Shown: positions 50,586 through 61,200 of the stretch, piece by piece
Position numbering within the stretch: the stretch's first letter is position 1
Layout: each line of letters opens with the position of its first letter
Assembly (NCBI GenBank): GCA_942491735.1
Contig: CALOCN010000001.1
Location: 310,001 to 374,000 of the forward strand
Origin: CALOCN01 sp942491735
GTDB lineage: Bacteria; Eisenbacteria; RBG-16-71-46; JABDJR01
Direction: 5' to 3'
Length of the DNA: 64,000 bases
The notes under the pieces: model-generated
Databases searched by the model: none
Told to the model about the DNA's origin: nothing
The model's input: the letters and a program-made list of their open reading frames with translations, nothing else
Program-made: the position numbers and the translations under genes

Positions 50586-51380
50586 TCACCGACCCAGCAT
50601 GCCGTCCAGGCGATCAGCCAGCTCGCGGTGCTCGAAGAACCGCGCCCAGTCCCCAAGTGACGCGTCGTATGTCGTGTCCTTCCCGTCCACCCGGGCCCCC
50701 TGGGCAATCAGCCAATCGACCATTTCCTCCTGGCCGTAGAGCGCGGCCCAGAAGATGGGAGGTGCATTGTAGGTCCAACGGTTCACCTCCGCGCCGCGAT
50801 CCAGGAGGAACTGCGCCCCGGCCAGCTGCCCGCTCCGCGCGGCGAAGTCCATCGCCTCGCCCAGCACCCCCGCCGCGTCCGTGGGCAACGGGCTGTCGGG
50901 GAATTCGTAGCTGGCCGCCCAGGGCTCGCGATCACGACCCGCTTGGGCTGTGACCCCGTTCTCGTCGAAGAACTCTGCCATCCGTTCCAGACGGCCCAGG
51001 GCGGTAGCGATACGCAGGTTGTCCGGGGTCCACGAGCGCTCGGCGAGGAGCGCGGCGGTTTCGCTGCCTCCCCAGCCGTAGGTACAGGCCACCGCGAGCG
51101 GCGTTGCCCCCCCGTTGGCCCGGGCGTCGGCCACCGCGCCGTTGGCCAGGAGGAACTCCGCGACCTCGGTGCCGTTCCCCCAGGCTGCGTGATGGAGCAG
51201 CGTGTAGTTGCGGGCCCCGCCGGAGAGCCGGACCAGCTCCGGATCCCGGGACACCAGGTCCTTCAGACGCCGGAAGCGATCCGCGTAGCCGTCCTGTTGC
51301 GAGAGATTGCCCCAGCCGTGAGGGTTGGTCACCGCCAGGGCAGCTTCGAAGCGTTCCTCCGGCGTGCCAGGGGCGCTCAT
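50586..51380 (-). CDS. Ankyrin-repeat protein
   Basis: 264 residues from the ATG at 51380, one base after the stop of the upstream dioxygenase gene. Ankyrin units are visible: NYTLLHHAAWGNGTEVAEFLLANGAVADARANGGATPLAVACTYG, then GEAMDFAARSGQLAGAQFLLDRGAEVNRWTYNAPPIFWAALYGQEEMVDWLIAQGARVDG. No signal peptide, so it is probably cytoplasmic and mediates protein binding. Its place in the htrA-dioxygenase operon points to redox or envelope stress, but no partner is known. Confidence 0.85.
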   Translation of the reverse strand: MSAPGTPEERFEAALAVTNPHGWGNLSQQDGYADRFRRLKDLVSRDPELVRLSGGARNYTLLHHAAWGNGTEVAEFLLANGAVADARANGGATPLAVACTYGWGGSETAALLAERSWTPDNLRIATALGRLERMAEFFDENGVTAQAGRDREPWAASYEFPDSPLPTDAAGVLGEAMDFAARSGQLAGAQFLLDRGAEVNRWTYNAPPIFWAALYGQEEMVDWLIAQGARVDGKDTTYDASLGDWARFFEHRELADRLDGMLGR

Positions 51381-51381
51381 C

Positions 51382-52791
51382 TCACCGGGCTCCCTGGGGT
51401 TCCTCGACGGGATAGCCGGCCTGGACCCAGGCCCCAATGCCTCCCACCAGATCGGTGAGACCGGTGTGGCCATCCCGCAGGAGAAGGCTCATGGCGATAC
51501 AGGACCGATAGCCCCCCGCGCACTGGACCACCAACGTGCGATCCCGGGGCACCTCGGCCAGCCGCTTGGGAAGTTGGGTGAGCGGAATGTGCTGCGCCCC
51601 GGGAATGTGGCGGGTCTGCCACTCGCCCGGCTGACGCACATCGAGAACCAACGGCGCACCTCCGGCGCCCAATCGCTGGTGCAGCTGATCCGCAGTGATC
51701 CGTTCCACCTGAACCGCGAGGTCGGGTCGTGCGACCAGCGCCGGCTCGACCCCGTTCTCCAGGTATCCCACTACATGGTCGAAGCCGATCCGGCCCAGAC
51801 GTGTGGCTGCTTCCTCTTCCTGTCCCGCGTGGGCGAGCAGGATGATGGGTGCGTGCAGATCCAGGAGGGTGCCGGCCCAGGTGGCGTACTGCCCCCCCAG
51901 GCCGATATTCACCGATCCCTTGAGGTGACCGAAGGTGTAGTCGCTGGGGTCGCGGACATCCAGCAGCTGCGCGCCCTCGGCCTGCATGGACAGGACCTGC
52001 TCCAGGGTGAGCGGGGTGAGCGAGACCTTCATCTGTTCGTCCAGGGTGGGGCGATCCTTCTTGTTGAGGTCGGCGTCGAAGGCGAAGTAGGCCGGGGACT
52101 CCGGCTGGTCCGCGGTGACCTCGGCGATGAACGCTTCCTTGGTCATGGGCTGGAGCGCGTAGTTGAGCTTGCGCTGGTCGCCCATGGTGGACACCGTTTC
52201 CCGGCTCAGGTTCTTGCCGCACATGGATCCGGCCCCGTGCCCGGGAAAGACCAGGGTGGCGTCCGGGAGGGGGAGCAGTTTCCCGTGCAACGAGTCGTAG
52301 AGACTGGAGGCCAGCTCCTCCGCGCTCACCCCCACCGAGGCCATGAGGTCCGGGCGGCCCACGTCGCCGATGAACAGGGTATCGCCGGTGAGGACGGCGT
52401 GCGGGGCCGGGCTGGTCGCGGTGTCGGTGACGACGATGCTGATCGACTCGGGGGTGTGGCCGGGTGTCTCCAGGATGCGGAGTTCCACCGTCCCCAGCCG
52501 GATGACGTCGCCGTCCGAGACCGGGTGATGGGGGAAGCGCGCCTTCCCCGCCGCGCCCAGATGGATGGTGGCGCCGGTGCGCTCGCGCAGTTCGAGGTGC
52601 CCCGAGACGAAGTCGGCGTGGAAGTGGGTGAGGATCACGTGCTCGATCCGCACCCCGAGACGCTCTGCCTGCTCCAGGTACTCGTCCACGTCGCGGCGGG
52701 GATCCACCACCGCGGCCACTCCGGCCGCCTCGTCACCCACCAGATAGGACGCCTGGGAAAGACACCCCAGATACAGTTGCTCGAGAATCAT
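51382..52791 (-). CDS. Persulfide dioxygenase-like metallo-beta-lactamase protein with two rhodanese domains
   Basis: 469 residues. The N-terminal MBL-fold domain has HVILTHFHADFVSGH (His56, His58, Asp60 region; the ETHE1-like group often shows HxHxD) and VFPGHGAGS. Two rhodanese domains follow: the first (LLDVRDPSDYTFGHLKGSVNIGLG) has LLAHAGQEEE where the active cysteine should be, so it is probably inactive. The second (LVLDVRQPGEWQTRHIPGAQHIPLTQLP) has VVQCAGGYRS with the cysteine. It likely oxidises glutathione or other persulfides and moves sulfur between domains. It lies 18 bases after htrA. Confidence 0.93.
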   Translation of the reverse strand: MILEQLYLGCLSQASYLVGDEAAGVAAVVDPRRDVDEYLEQAERLGVRIEHVILTHFHADFVSGHLELRERTGATIHLGAAGKARFPHHPVSDGDVIRLGTVELRILETPGHTPESISIVVTDTATSPAPHAVLTGDTLFIGDVGRPDLMASVGVSAEELASSLYDSLHGKLLPLPDATLVFPGHGAGSMCGKNLSRETVSTMGDQRKLNYALQPMTKEAFIAEVTADQPESPAYFAFDADLNKKDRPTLDEQMKVSLTPLTLEQVLSMQAEGAQLLDVRDPSDYTFGHLKGSVNIGLGGQYATWAGTLLDLHAPIILLAHAGQEEEAATRLGRIGFDHVVGYLENGVEPALVARPDLAVQVERITADQLHQRLGAGGAPLVLDVRQPGEWQTRHIPGAQHIPLTQLPKRLAEVPRDRTLVVQCAGGYRSCIAMSLLLRDGHTGLTDLVGGIGAWVQAGYPVEEPQGAR

Positions 52792-52809
52792 GGCTACCTC
52801 CGTGTGCGG

Positions 52810-54231
52810 TTACAGGATCTCGACCGCGACGTACTGCAGTTTCTGGTCCCGCTCGATCTGCAGGATCACCGGTTGCCCGGATGGGATGGCGCCGAGCTGC
52901 TCGCGCAGGTCGGCCAGGGAAGCGATCTGGCGGCGGTTCACCGCGTGAATGATGTCCCCGGGCTCAAGCCGTGCATCCCACAACGACCCCCCCGTGGTGA
53001 TCGCACCCACGATCACCCCGCCCTCGATCCGGAGAAAGGGGAGGCGCTTCTCGAGTTCCCCTTCGATCTCCACCCCGAGGATCCCGATCTCCGAGACCAG
53101 GTTTTCTTCCCGGGTCACCAGGCTCGAGAAGTCCAGCTCGTTGTCCTGGCGCTCCTGCACCTGGACCCGCACCGTCTTGTTGGCCATGCTCCGCGTGATC
53201 TCGAGGACCACCGTGGTCCCCGGCGCCTTGCCGTAGAGGTTGACGTCGAACTGGCGCCCGTTCTCCATGGGCTTCCCGTCGAGGGTGCGAATAATGTCCC
53301 CGATCCGCAGACCCGCCTTCTCCGCCGGACTGTTGGGGAACACGTCCCCCAGGACCACGCCCCAGCTCTGGGGGAGGCCCAACGCCTCGGCCAGCGGGGG
53401 CGAGATGGTCTGGGCATGGGTTCCGATCTCCCCGCGGCGCACATGTCCATGCTCGCGGATCTGCCGGTAGACCGCGCTGACGATGTTGCTCGGCGCGGCG
53501 AACCCGATGCCCTCGCTGCCCCCGGATTGGGAGAGGATGAGGGTGTTGATCCCGATCACCTCGCCATGGGTCGTGAGCAGCGGCCCTCCGCTGTTGCCCG
53601 GGTTGATGGGGGCATCGGTCTGCAGATAGATCATGGGGTTCTCGGGGGAGAGCTGTCGGGCCATCCCGCTCACCACGCCCATGCTGACCGAGGTGGCCAG
53701 CCCCAGCGGTGACCCGAAGGCCAGCACGATCTCACCCAACTCGAGTTCGTCGGAGTCGCCCAGCTGAAGCGCCTCCAGGGGCCGGTCCATTTCGATCTTC
53801 AGCACGGCGAGGTCGGTCTCCCGGTCCACCCCGACCACGACCGCGTCGACCGCGTCCCCCCGCGGTTTCAGGACTGAGCCCCTTGCGTCCAGTTCCTTGG
53901 GGTCCGGCGACACCAGCACCCGGATGCGCCGGGCACCGTCGATCACGTGGTTGTTGGTGACGATGTACCCCTCGGGATCGACGATGACTCCGGAGCCGCT
54001 TCCGTTCTGCAGGGTGAAGAGATCGGTCCCCACCGCCTTGGCTCCGATCCGGGGAGTCACCGAGCTGGTGAAGATCTGGACCACCCCGGGGCGGATCTTC
54101 CGGGCCAGGGTCTGGAAGGCGTTGCTGAGATCCTCCAGGGTCTCGATGCCATCCTGTGCGGCGACATGAACCGGGGTCATTCCCAGGGAAAGGGCGACCA
54201 GGGCAAGGGTCAGAAGGAGTCGGAGCGCCAT
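52810..54231 (-). CDS. htrA: HtrA/DegP-type periplasmic serine protease
   Basis: 473 residues with a signal peptide (LLLTLALVALSLGMTPVHVAAQ). The trypsin-like domain has an intact triad: His95 in VTNNHVIDG, Asp140 in RETDLAVLKI, Ser214 in INPGNSGGPL. Two PDZ domains follow (about 255-350 with VFPNSPAEKAGLRIGDIIRTLDGKP, and 375-470 with WDARLEPGDIIHAVNRRQI). It degrades or refolds damaged envelope proteins. It is the first gene of the htrA-dioxygenase-ankyrin operon, divergent from the NHL lipoprotein gene. Confidence 0.95.
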   Translation of the reverse strand: MALRLLLTLALVALSLGMTPVHVAAQDGIETLEDLSNAFQTLARKIRPGVVQIFTSSVTPRIGAKAVGTDLFTLQNGSGSGVIVDPEGYIVTNNHVIDGARRIRVLVSPDPKELDARGSVLKPRGDAVDAVVVGVDRETDLAVLKIEMDRPLEALQLGDSDELELGEIVLAFGSPLGLATSVSMGVVSGMARQLSPENPMIYLQTDAPINPGNSGGPLLTTHGEVIGINTLILSQSGGSEGIGFAAPSNIVSAVYRQIREHGHVRRGEIGTHAQTISPPLAEALGLPQSWGVVLGDVFPNSPAEKAGLRIGDIIRTLDGKPMENGRQFDVNLYGKAPGTTVVLEITRSMANKTVRVQVQERQDNELDFSSLVTREENLVSEIGILGVEIEGELEKRLPFLRIEGGVIVGAITTGGSLWDARLEPGDIIHAVNRRQIASLADLREQLGAIPSGQPVILQIERDQKLQYVAVEIL

Positions 54232-54365
54232 CGAGGTCCTCTTTGCTTTCTAGGGCGGTGGGGGCAGTGTGGCACAAGGCTAAACCATCCGGGGCAGGGG
54301 AGCGAGCGGTGGGGAAAGGGGATCTGTATACTCCAGTGCCCCCCTCGAACTCCCCGGAGGACCGC

Positions 54366-55643
54366 ATGGCGGGATCCGCCCATCGTATTGCCCTGACCGT
54401 GCTTTCCCTTGGCCTGACCGCCTGCAGCAATGGCCTCTCGGAACCGGAGGACCAGACGCCTCCGTTCACGGTGATCGACCTTCGGGTCGAATTCGTCCTG
54501 GATACCTACGCGGATGTGTCCTGGACCGCCCCCGGGGATGACGACCGTCAGGGGACGGCCAGCCGCTACGAGGTTCGCTTCCTCGAAGGGGAACTCACCG
54601 ACGCAACCTGGAGCGCCGCCGCCGTGGCCTCGGACATTTCCGCCCCCCAGGAGGCGGGATCCATCGAGGTGATGCGGGTGGCCGGCCTCGCACCGGGGAC
54701 CGCGTATCAGATCGGGATGCGGACCTTCGATGATCGGCAGCTGGGGTCGGGTATTTCCAACGTGGTCTCGGTCGGTACCGGCACGGTTCCGGTCGTGTTC
54801 GAGAGCACCCTGGGGTCGGGAGGATTCTCCCCGGACGGGAGCGAGATCCGTTTCAGGTTCCCGCGCGGCCTGGCCATCGACAATCAAGGGCGTGCTTTCG
54901 TCGCGGACGAACGGAACGAACGGGTCCAGGTTCTTGATACGGAGTTGCGCCTGATCTCGTTCTGGGGCGGAGCGGGAACCAACCCGGGTCAGTTCTCCAG
55001 TCCCTGGGATGTGGGGCTCAACTCCAACGACCGGGTCTACGTGGTGGATCAGGGCAACCACCGGATCCAGCGATTCGGAGCGTCGGGACAGTTCCAGAGC
55101 GTCTTTGGCGGGTTCGGTTCCGGGGTCGGGTTTCTCCGCAACCCCGAGGGAATCGAGGTCACCAGCCTGGAGCGCGTCGTGGTCGCGGATACCGGCAACG
55201 AGCGGGTCCAGGTGTTCGACGCCTTCGGCGGTTTTCTCCTCCTCCTGGAACCGCCTGACGCCGCGGGCTGGATCCCGCGTGGGGTGGGATGCGACGAGCA
55301 GGGGAACATCTATGTCACGGACTCACGCAACCAACGGGTCGCGCAGTACTCGGACCGGGGGCAGTTCCAGCTGACCTTCGGATCCCCCGGAAGCGGGGAT
55401 GGGCAGTTCATGGATCCCGTGGACGTGGCCGGGGACGACCGGGGGAACGTGCTGGTCGCCGATCAGGGCAACCATCGCATCCAGGTGTTCTCCACCACCG
55501 GGGAGTTCCGCTTTGCTTTCGGAGAGGAAGGGACCGAGCCCGGACAGCTCAGCCTTCCCCATGGCGTGGATGTGGACGGGGAGAACCGCATCTGGGTGGT
55601 GGAGGCGGGGAACGGTCGCATCTCGATCTTCCTGTTCCCTTGA
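54366..55643 (+). CDS. NHL-repeat lipoprotein with fibronectin-like domain
   Basis: 425 residues from the ATG at 54366 with GGAGGACCGC upstream and a TATACT -10-like box at 54327-54332. Lipobox LTAC (LSLGLTACSNGLSE). A type III fibronectin-like domain (about 30-130, IDLRVEFVLDTYADVSWTAPGDD) precedes an about 270-residue six-bladed NHL propeller: units such as GLAIDNQGRAFVADERNERVQVL, DVGLNSNDRVYVVDQGNHRIQRF and GVDVDGENRIWVVEAGNGRISIF. It is probably an outer-membrane or periplasmic binding protein. Confidence 0.88.
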   Translation: MAGSAHRIALTVLSLGLTACSNGLSEPEDQTPPFTVIDLRVEFVLDTYADVSWTAPGDDDRQGTASRYEVRFLEGELTDATWSAAAVASDISAPQEAGSIEVMRVAGLAPGTAYQIGMRTFDDRQLGSGISNVVSVGTGTVPVVFESTLGSGGFSPDGSEIRFRFPRGLAIDNQGRAFVADERNERVQVLDTELRLISFWGGAGTNPGQFSSPWDVGLNSNDRVYVVDQGNHRIQRFGASGQFQSVFGGFGSGVGFLRNPEGIEVTSLERVVVADTGNERVQVFDAFGGFLLLLEPPDAAGWIPRGVGCDEQGNIYVTDSRNQRVAQYSDRGQFQLTFGSPGSGDGQFMDPVDVAGDDRGNVLVADQGNHRIQVFSTTGEFRFAFGEEGTEPGQLSLPHGVDVDGENRIWVVEAGNGRISIFLFP

Positions 55644-55713
55644 CACTCCCCCGAACGCATGGAACGCTTGACGGGCCGGTAGAACAAGGGTTCCCCGTGC
55701 CAAGGATTCGATC

Positions 55714-56982
55714 ATGACCACCCTTCCGCCCTCGTCGACGTCTCCCCCGGATCTGGCCGCGCGTACCCGTGCCGTGCGCCGATGTACCCTGGAGCTGGTC
55801 GACACCCTGGAGACCGAGGACTTCGTCGTCCAGACCATGCCGGACGTGAGTCCCACCAAGTGGCACCTCGCCCACACGAGCTGGTACTTCGAGACGTTCG
55901 TCCTCGCCCCGGCCATCGACGGTTACCAGCCGTTCCATCCCCGCTACCGCTATCTCTTCAACTCCTACTACAACGCGGTGGGCCCCCAGTTTCACCGGCC
56001 TCACCGTGGGCATCTCTCCCGCCCCACGGTCAGCGACGTCCTCGCCTATCGCGAACACGTGGACACCCATCTGGACCGGCTTCTTGCCGCGGGGCTGCCG
56101 GGTGACCTGGCGCCCATCGCCGAGTTGGGGTTGCATCACGAGCAGCAGCATCAGGAGCTGATCCTCACCGACATCAAGCATGTCCTCTCCCGCAATCCTC
56201 TCCGGCCGGTGTTCCGCGAACGGGACCGTGCTCCGGTCCCGGCACCGCAGCCGGTCTCGTGGACCGAGGTTCCGGCGGGGACCCGGGAGATGGGACACAC
56301 GGGTGACGGCTTTGCTTTCGACAACGAGCTCCCGCGGCATCCGGTCCACCTGGGCGGTGCCCGGGTAGCCAACCGGTTGACCACGGCGGGGGAGTACCTC
56401 GAGTTCATGGCCGATGATGGATATGCCCGCCCCGAGCTGTGGCTTGCCGACGGTTGGGCCGCGGTGCAGGAGTCCGGCTGGCGCGCTCCGCTCTACTGGG
56501 AAGAGCTGGACGGGGAGTGGCATCAGTTCACTCTCGACGGGTTCCGGCCGGTGGATCCGGCGGAACCGGTCACCCACGTCAGCCTCTACGAGGCGGACGC
56601 GTTTGCCACCTGGCGCGACGCACGTCTTCCCACCGAGTTCGAGTGGGAGGCTCTCTCCGTCGGCCTCCCGGTGGACGGGAACCTGCAGGAAAGCGGTGCC
56701 CTGCACCCCGTGCCCCTGGAGTCGCGGGCCGACGGGCCACGGCAACTGTACGGGGACGTCTGGGAGTGGACCGGTAGCGCCTACCTTCCGTACCCCGGGT
56801 TCCGGCCGCCCACCGGCGCGGTGGGGGAGTACAACGGCAAGTTCATGAGCGGTCAGATGGTGCTCCGGGGTGGGTCGTGCGCGACTCCCCGATCCCACAT
56901 TCGGCCCACCTACCGGAACTTCTTTCCCCCGCATGCCCGCTGGCAGTTCTCGGGCATCCGCCTCGCCCTCGACCCGGACTAG
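55714..56982 (+). CDS. egtB: Ergothioneine biosynthesis sulfoxide synthase EgtB
   Basis: 422 residues. The DinB-like N-terminal domain carries the iron-binding histidines: His51 in PTKWHLAHTSWYFE, and H142 and H146 in LHHEQQHQE. The C-terminal formylglycine-generating-enzyme-like domain (about 180-420) has WTEVPAGTREMGH, LPTEFEWEALS, DVWEWTGSAYLPYPGF and VLRGGSCATPRSHIRPTYRNFFP. EgtB joins hercynine to a cysteine-containing thiol using oxygen. No EgtD methyltransferase is visible nearby, so hercynine must come from a distant gene or from import. Confidence 0.93.
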   Translation: MTTLPPSSTSPPDLAARTRAVRRCTLELVDTLETEDFVVQTMPDVSPTKWHLAHTSWYFETFVLAPAIDGYQPFHPRYRYLFNSYYNAVGPQFHRPHRGHLSRPTVSDVLAYREHVDTHLDRLLAAGLPGDLAPIAELGLHHEQQHQELILTDIKHVLSRNPLRPVFRERDRAPVPAPQPVSWTEVPAGTREMGHTGDGFAFDNELPRHPVHLGGARVANRLTTAGEYLEFMADDGYARPELWLADGWAAVQESGWRAPLYWEELDGEWHQFTLDGFRPVDPAEPVTHVSLYEADAFATWRDARLPTEFEWEALSVGLPVDGNLQESGALHPVPLESRADGPRQLYGDVWEWTGSAYLPYPGFRPPTGAVGEYNGKFMSGQMVLRGGSCATPRSHIRPTYRNFFPPHARWQFSGIRLALDPD

Positions 56983-58144
56983 GCCGCTGCGCAAGACGCT
57001 CCGGTTCCTGAACCGCCTCGACGTCCTCCTCGGGGTGTATGTCCTGGTCGCCTTGGGAGCGGGGCTCGGGGAAGTCCTGAAGGGTCCCCGGTCCTACGCC
57101 GGCATCGAGTACACCCACTACAACAACTTCGTCCTTTTTCGGAACTCGTTCCTGCACCTGGCCGAGGGACTGGATCTCTACGCGTTCTACGTGAACGAAG
57201 CGTTTGACCTGTTCAAGTACAGCCCCGCCTTTGCCGTCCTCATGGCCCCGTTCGCGCTGCTCTCCGAGGTGCCGGCGTTCCTCCTGTGGTCGGTGGTGAA
57301 CGCCCTGGCTCTCTACGCGGGCGTTCGCGGCTTGCCGCTCAGCGACGAACGACGGGGCTGGATTCTCTGGTTCGTGCTCCTGGAACTCGTGACCTCGCTG
57401 CAGAACGCCCAGAGCAACGGGCTCACCGCCGGCCTCATGATCCTCGTCGTGGTGGCGCTGGAGAAGCGCAAGCCGGGCTGGGCCGCGCTGGCCGCCCTGG
57501 TCGCCTTCCACGTCAAGCTGTTCGGCGTGGCCACCGCGGTGCTGTTCGTCATGTATCCCGGTCGCCGCCGGTTCGTGGCCGCCGGCCTCGGGTGGTTTTT
57601 CCTGCTGCTCGCGCTTCCCCTGCTGGCCACTTCCCCGGAGAGCCTGGCCATGCAGTACCGGGGTTGGGTGGAGCTGCTGTCGCGCGACTCCGGGGGGCAC
57701 GGCATGTCGGTCATCGGGATTCTCCACTACTGGCTGGACTGGGATCCGCCCCGCAAGCTGCTCATTGGCCTGGCCGGCCTGGCCCTGCTCGCTCCCCTCC
57801 TGCGTCGCAGCTGTTGGGGCCGCGTGTCGTTTCGCATGACGCTGCTCAGCTCGATCCTGGTCTGGGTGGTCATCTTCAACCACATGGCGGAATCTCCGAC
57901 CTTCGTGATCGCCATGTCCGGAATCGGCATCTGGGCGTTCATGCGCCCCCGGGACCTGGCGGACCGGCTGGCCCTCACCTCCTGCTATGTGTTCACGACC
58001 CTGTCCCCGACCAGCGCCTTTCCCAGGTACCTGCATCGGTTTCTCCCGTTCGAGGTCAAGGCGGTGTTTCCCATCCTCATCTGGCTGCAGATGCAGTCGG
58101 AACTGTGGCGTGGACCGGCCCGGGGGGGCGAGAAGAGCCCATAA
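56933..58144 (+). CDS. GT87-like membrane glycosyltransferase (DUF2029)
   Basis: About 403 residues. The start is uncertain: the ATG at 56933 overlaps egtB by 50 bases, and the conserved region begins near 57000. Nine or more helices. Motif-like segments: GIEYTHYNNFVLFRNSFLHLAEGLDLYAFYVNEAFDLFKYSPAFAVLMAPFALL (the GT87 region with DLY...F.YSP), LQNAQSNGLTAGLMILVVVALEKRK and AALVAFHVKLFGVATAVLF. This suggests a polyprenyl-phosphate-sugar-dependent mannosyl/arabinosyl-type transferase. The acceptor is unknown. It probably forms an operon with egtB. Confidence 0.75.
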   Translation: MPAGSSRASASPSTRTRPLRKTLRFLNRLDVLLGVYVLVALGAGLGEVLKGPRSYAGIEYTHYNNFVLFRNSFLHLAEGLDLYAFYVNEAFDLFKYSPAFAVLMAPFALLSEVPAFLLWSVVNALALYAGVRGLPLSDERRGWILWFVLLELVTSLQNAQSNGLTAGLMILVVVALEKRKPGWAALAALVAFHVKLFGVATAVLFVMYPGRRRFVAAGLGWFFLLLALPLLATSPESLAMQYRGWVELLSRDSGGHGMSVIGILHYWLDWDPPRKLLIGLAGLALLAPLLRRSCWGRVSFRMTLLSSILVWVVIFNHMAESPTFVIAMSGIGIWAFMRPRDLADRLALTSCYVFTTLSPTSAFPRYLHRFLPFEVKAVFPILIWLQMQSELWRGPARGGEKSP

Positions 58145-58206
58145 CGGCCTTGGACGCGGCCGGGGGGGACGCTATGGTTGGGAGCACGCAACCTCGGAGG
58201 ATCACG

Positions 58207-61200
58207 ATGACCCGGTTCCCCCTCGCTCTGGCCGCCCTCGTTCTGCTCCAGTTCCACCCCGCCCTCGCCCAGGGTGAAGAGGTCTGGAGCGTGGAATCGG
58301 GCCGAACGACCTTCAGCATCAACGAGGCCCTGCTCAACGGGCTTGGGCTCAGCGTCCACGTCGACCAGACGAAGGGGCACCCTCCCGTGGATCCGTTCAT
58401 GGAGGAACCGCACTGGACGTTCCCCCTGGTCGGGGGCTCCAACCTCCAGGTACGGGTCGATGTCGGGGTCGCGCCGCCGTTCCGGCTGGCCCCCGGGATC
58501 ATTCAGCACACCGGATCCCTGACCTTGCGGGACGACGCCAGCGGTCGGTCCTTCATCATGCGGGGTGTTGATATCGAGATCCTTCCCCCCGACGTCTATG
58601 AGCCGTTCCGCGGAGCGGACCAGAATCCGCTCTACATGCGGGACGAGCGGGGGCGGGTGGTGTTGGAACTGGCCCATTCCATGTTGCGGGTAACCCCCGA
58701 CAACGACTTCGACATCTACTACATGAACCTGCGTCTCGCCGACGGGTGGGCGGACGACCTGGGCCGGCCGGAGTTGGCCGGACTCGTGATCGGGGTGGCA
58801 CAGATGACCGGGACCCTGACCCCGATCAGCGGGACCTCCATCCGCACTCCGTTCTCGCCCCAGTATGGAACCGGCTTCCTCGATGTCAGCCTGGGCCTGC
58901 TCTCGGGCCTTCAGCAGTTCGGGCGGGAGGGAAGCACGGTGGGGCTGACCATGGCCACGACCTCCTGCAACGTCGGGGATGTGGATGTCCCGTGGGAAGC
59001 TCCCATGATGGAAGACCATCCCATGATTGCCATGGCGCTCTATCGGCTGCGCAACGGCAAGTTCGATCAGATTGGCGTGTCGTGGATGAAACACGGGTTC
59101 TTCGCGCTCTCCAACAGCCAGTGCATCCCGTGTCAGAACCCCTCGGACGGTTCCTTCCTGGGAGTGGGTTGTTCGGACACCTACGGCCCCGGAAACAACG
59201 CGGATCGACGGTATCTTGGGCCGCGAAGCGAAGTGGATCCCTATCTGGGTACCTGGTCCTGCAGCGGATCCCATTTCCAGGGGGGAGCGGCGGACTGCGT
59301 TCGCGGTCACGGGAGCAGCGGTCATGACGGGGTGGCCCACCGTCTCCAGGTCGAGGACAGCGAACTGGACCAGAGTGGTGCGGACTACTTCTACGAGGCC
59401 TACTACGTGGTGCGCGGGGATCAGAACCGTCACAACAACTACGGATCCGTGGAGGTGAGCATGGGGCTCACCGGGAGCACCTGGTTCTTCTCGGACGAGG
59501 GGTCGCTGATCGAGGGGCCGGCGATCGAGCGTTGGGGGGAACAGCGAACCGAGTTCTCCATCCCCGGCGACGGCAAGGTCATTCTCGCCGTGGAAACGAC
59601 GGATCTTGGCGGGGGCAGCTTCCACTACCAGTACGCGCTCCTCAACTTCGACTCGGAACGGGAGATCCGCTCCTTCAGTCTTCCGGTGGAAGGAGTGCCG
59701 GGGCTGTCCGGATTCACCTTCAACGACGCCGACGAGGATGCGCTCAACGACTGGGCCGCCTTGGTCAGTGGGGGGCTTCTCACCTGGAGTACGGACACCT
59801 ACACCGTGGACCCCGATGCGAATGCGCTCACCTTCGGCGAGATGTTCAGCTTCGGTTTCGATGCAGATGTGCCGCCGGATACCCTGACCACCACCCTGGG
59901 TCTCTTCCGGCATCCCGAAGGGGAAAGCGTGGGCGGACCCATCCTGGGGCCCACCAACGACTCCGCCGCACCGTCGCTCCCCACGGTGCAGAGCTCTTCC
60001 CACACGCCGGGGAGCTGGTCCAGCAATCCCTCGGTCAACGTGAACTGGTTTGGGGCCCTGGACCCGGACGGAATCGGCGGATATTCCTTCGAGTGGGACA
60101 AGTCCCTGGGGACGCTCCCCGACACGGTGATCGATACGCCGGACAGTTCCGCGATCAGTACCCCGCTGAGCGAGGAGGACAACCACTGGTTCCATCTCCG
60201 GGTGGTCGACGGGATGGGCAACTGGACGGTGGGCGCGGTTCATCTCGGGCCCTTCCTCATCGATACCACGAACCCGGTGAACCCCCTGACCGCGACAGCG
60301 GATCGGCCCAACGCGACCTGGTCCAGCGACGGTGTCATCGACGTGATCTGGTCACCCGGAAGCGACCCGGGCATGGGGAGCGGTGTGGCCGGGTACTCGT
60401 TCCAGTGGAACGGCCTGCCGGTGGGCACGCCGGACACCTTTATCGAGACCGCCGACACGCTCACCGCCAATCCGGCAACGAGTGGGTCCTACTACTTCCA
60501 TCTGCGCACGGTGGACGGCGCCGGCAACGGAGCCGGAGCGCTCTCGACGGTCCACGTGGGTCCGTTGTTCGTGGACATCACCCCGCCCCAGGATCCCGGC
60601 GTGTGGAACTCCGAGCCCCCGGCCGGAGCGTGGAGCCAGGACAACACCCTGCGCGTGCAGTGGTCCGGTTACTCGGATGCGCACTCGGGGGTCAATGGGT
60701 TCTCGTTCCTGTTCGATCAGGGGGCCCTGACCCTGCCGGACTCCCTGGTCGACTCCGCCCCCGGGGATTCCGCGGAAGCGGGTCCGGTGGGGGACGGGAC
60801 GCATTGGTTCCATCTTCGCACCCGGGACAACGTGGGCAACTGGACCTCCACCGTCCACGAGGGGCCGTTCCTCATCGACACCACGCCTCCCTCCGGTGCC
60901 ATCTCCACGCCGGCCGGGAGCGAGGTCTGGATGTGCACCACGGACGAGACCCTGGTCTGGACCGAGTCCGACAGCACGTCGGGGATCGACTCGGTGGAGG
61001 TCCGGCTCTCCACGGATGACGGAGCGACCTTCCCGATCCTCATCGCCAATCCGAATCCCGGTGACGGCAGCTATCAGTGGACGATCCCCGAAACCCCCGG
61101 GGACCAGATGCGGATCCAACTCCGTCTCAAGGACGCGGCCGGTCTGGTCACCACCCTGGTCAGCGAGGCGTTCGAGATCGAGTGCGGCATTCTTGCCGCT

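Noticed and set aside
57286..58206. Upstream extension of the 1096-residue secreted protein frame
   Set aside because: It overlaps the GT87-like gene in another frame and reads as Arg/Gly-rich shadow sequence. The ATG at 58207 with an RBS opens directly into a signal peptide.
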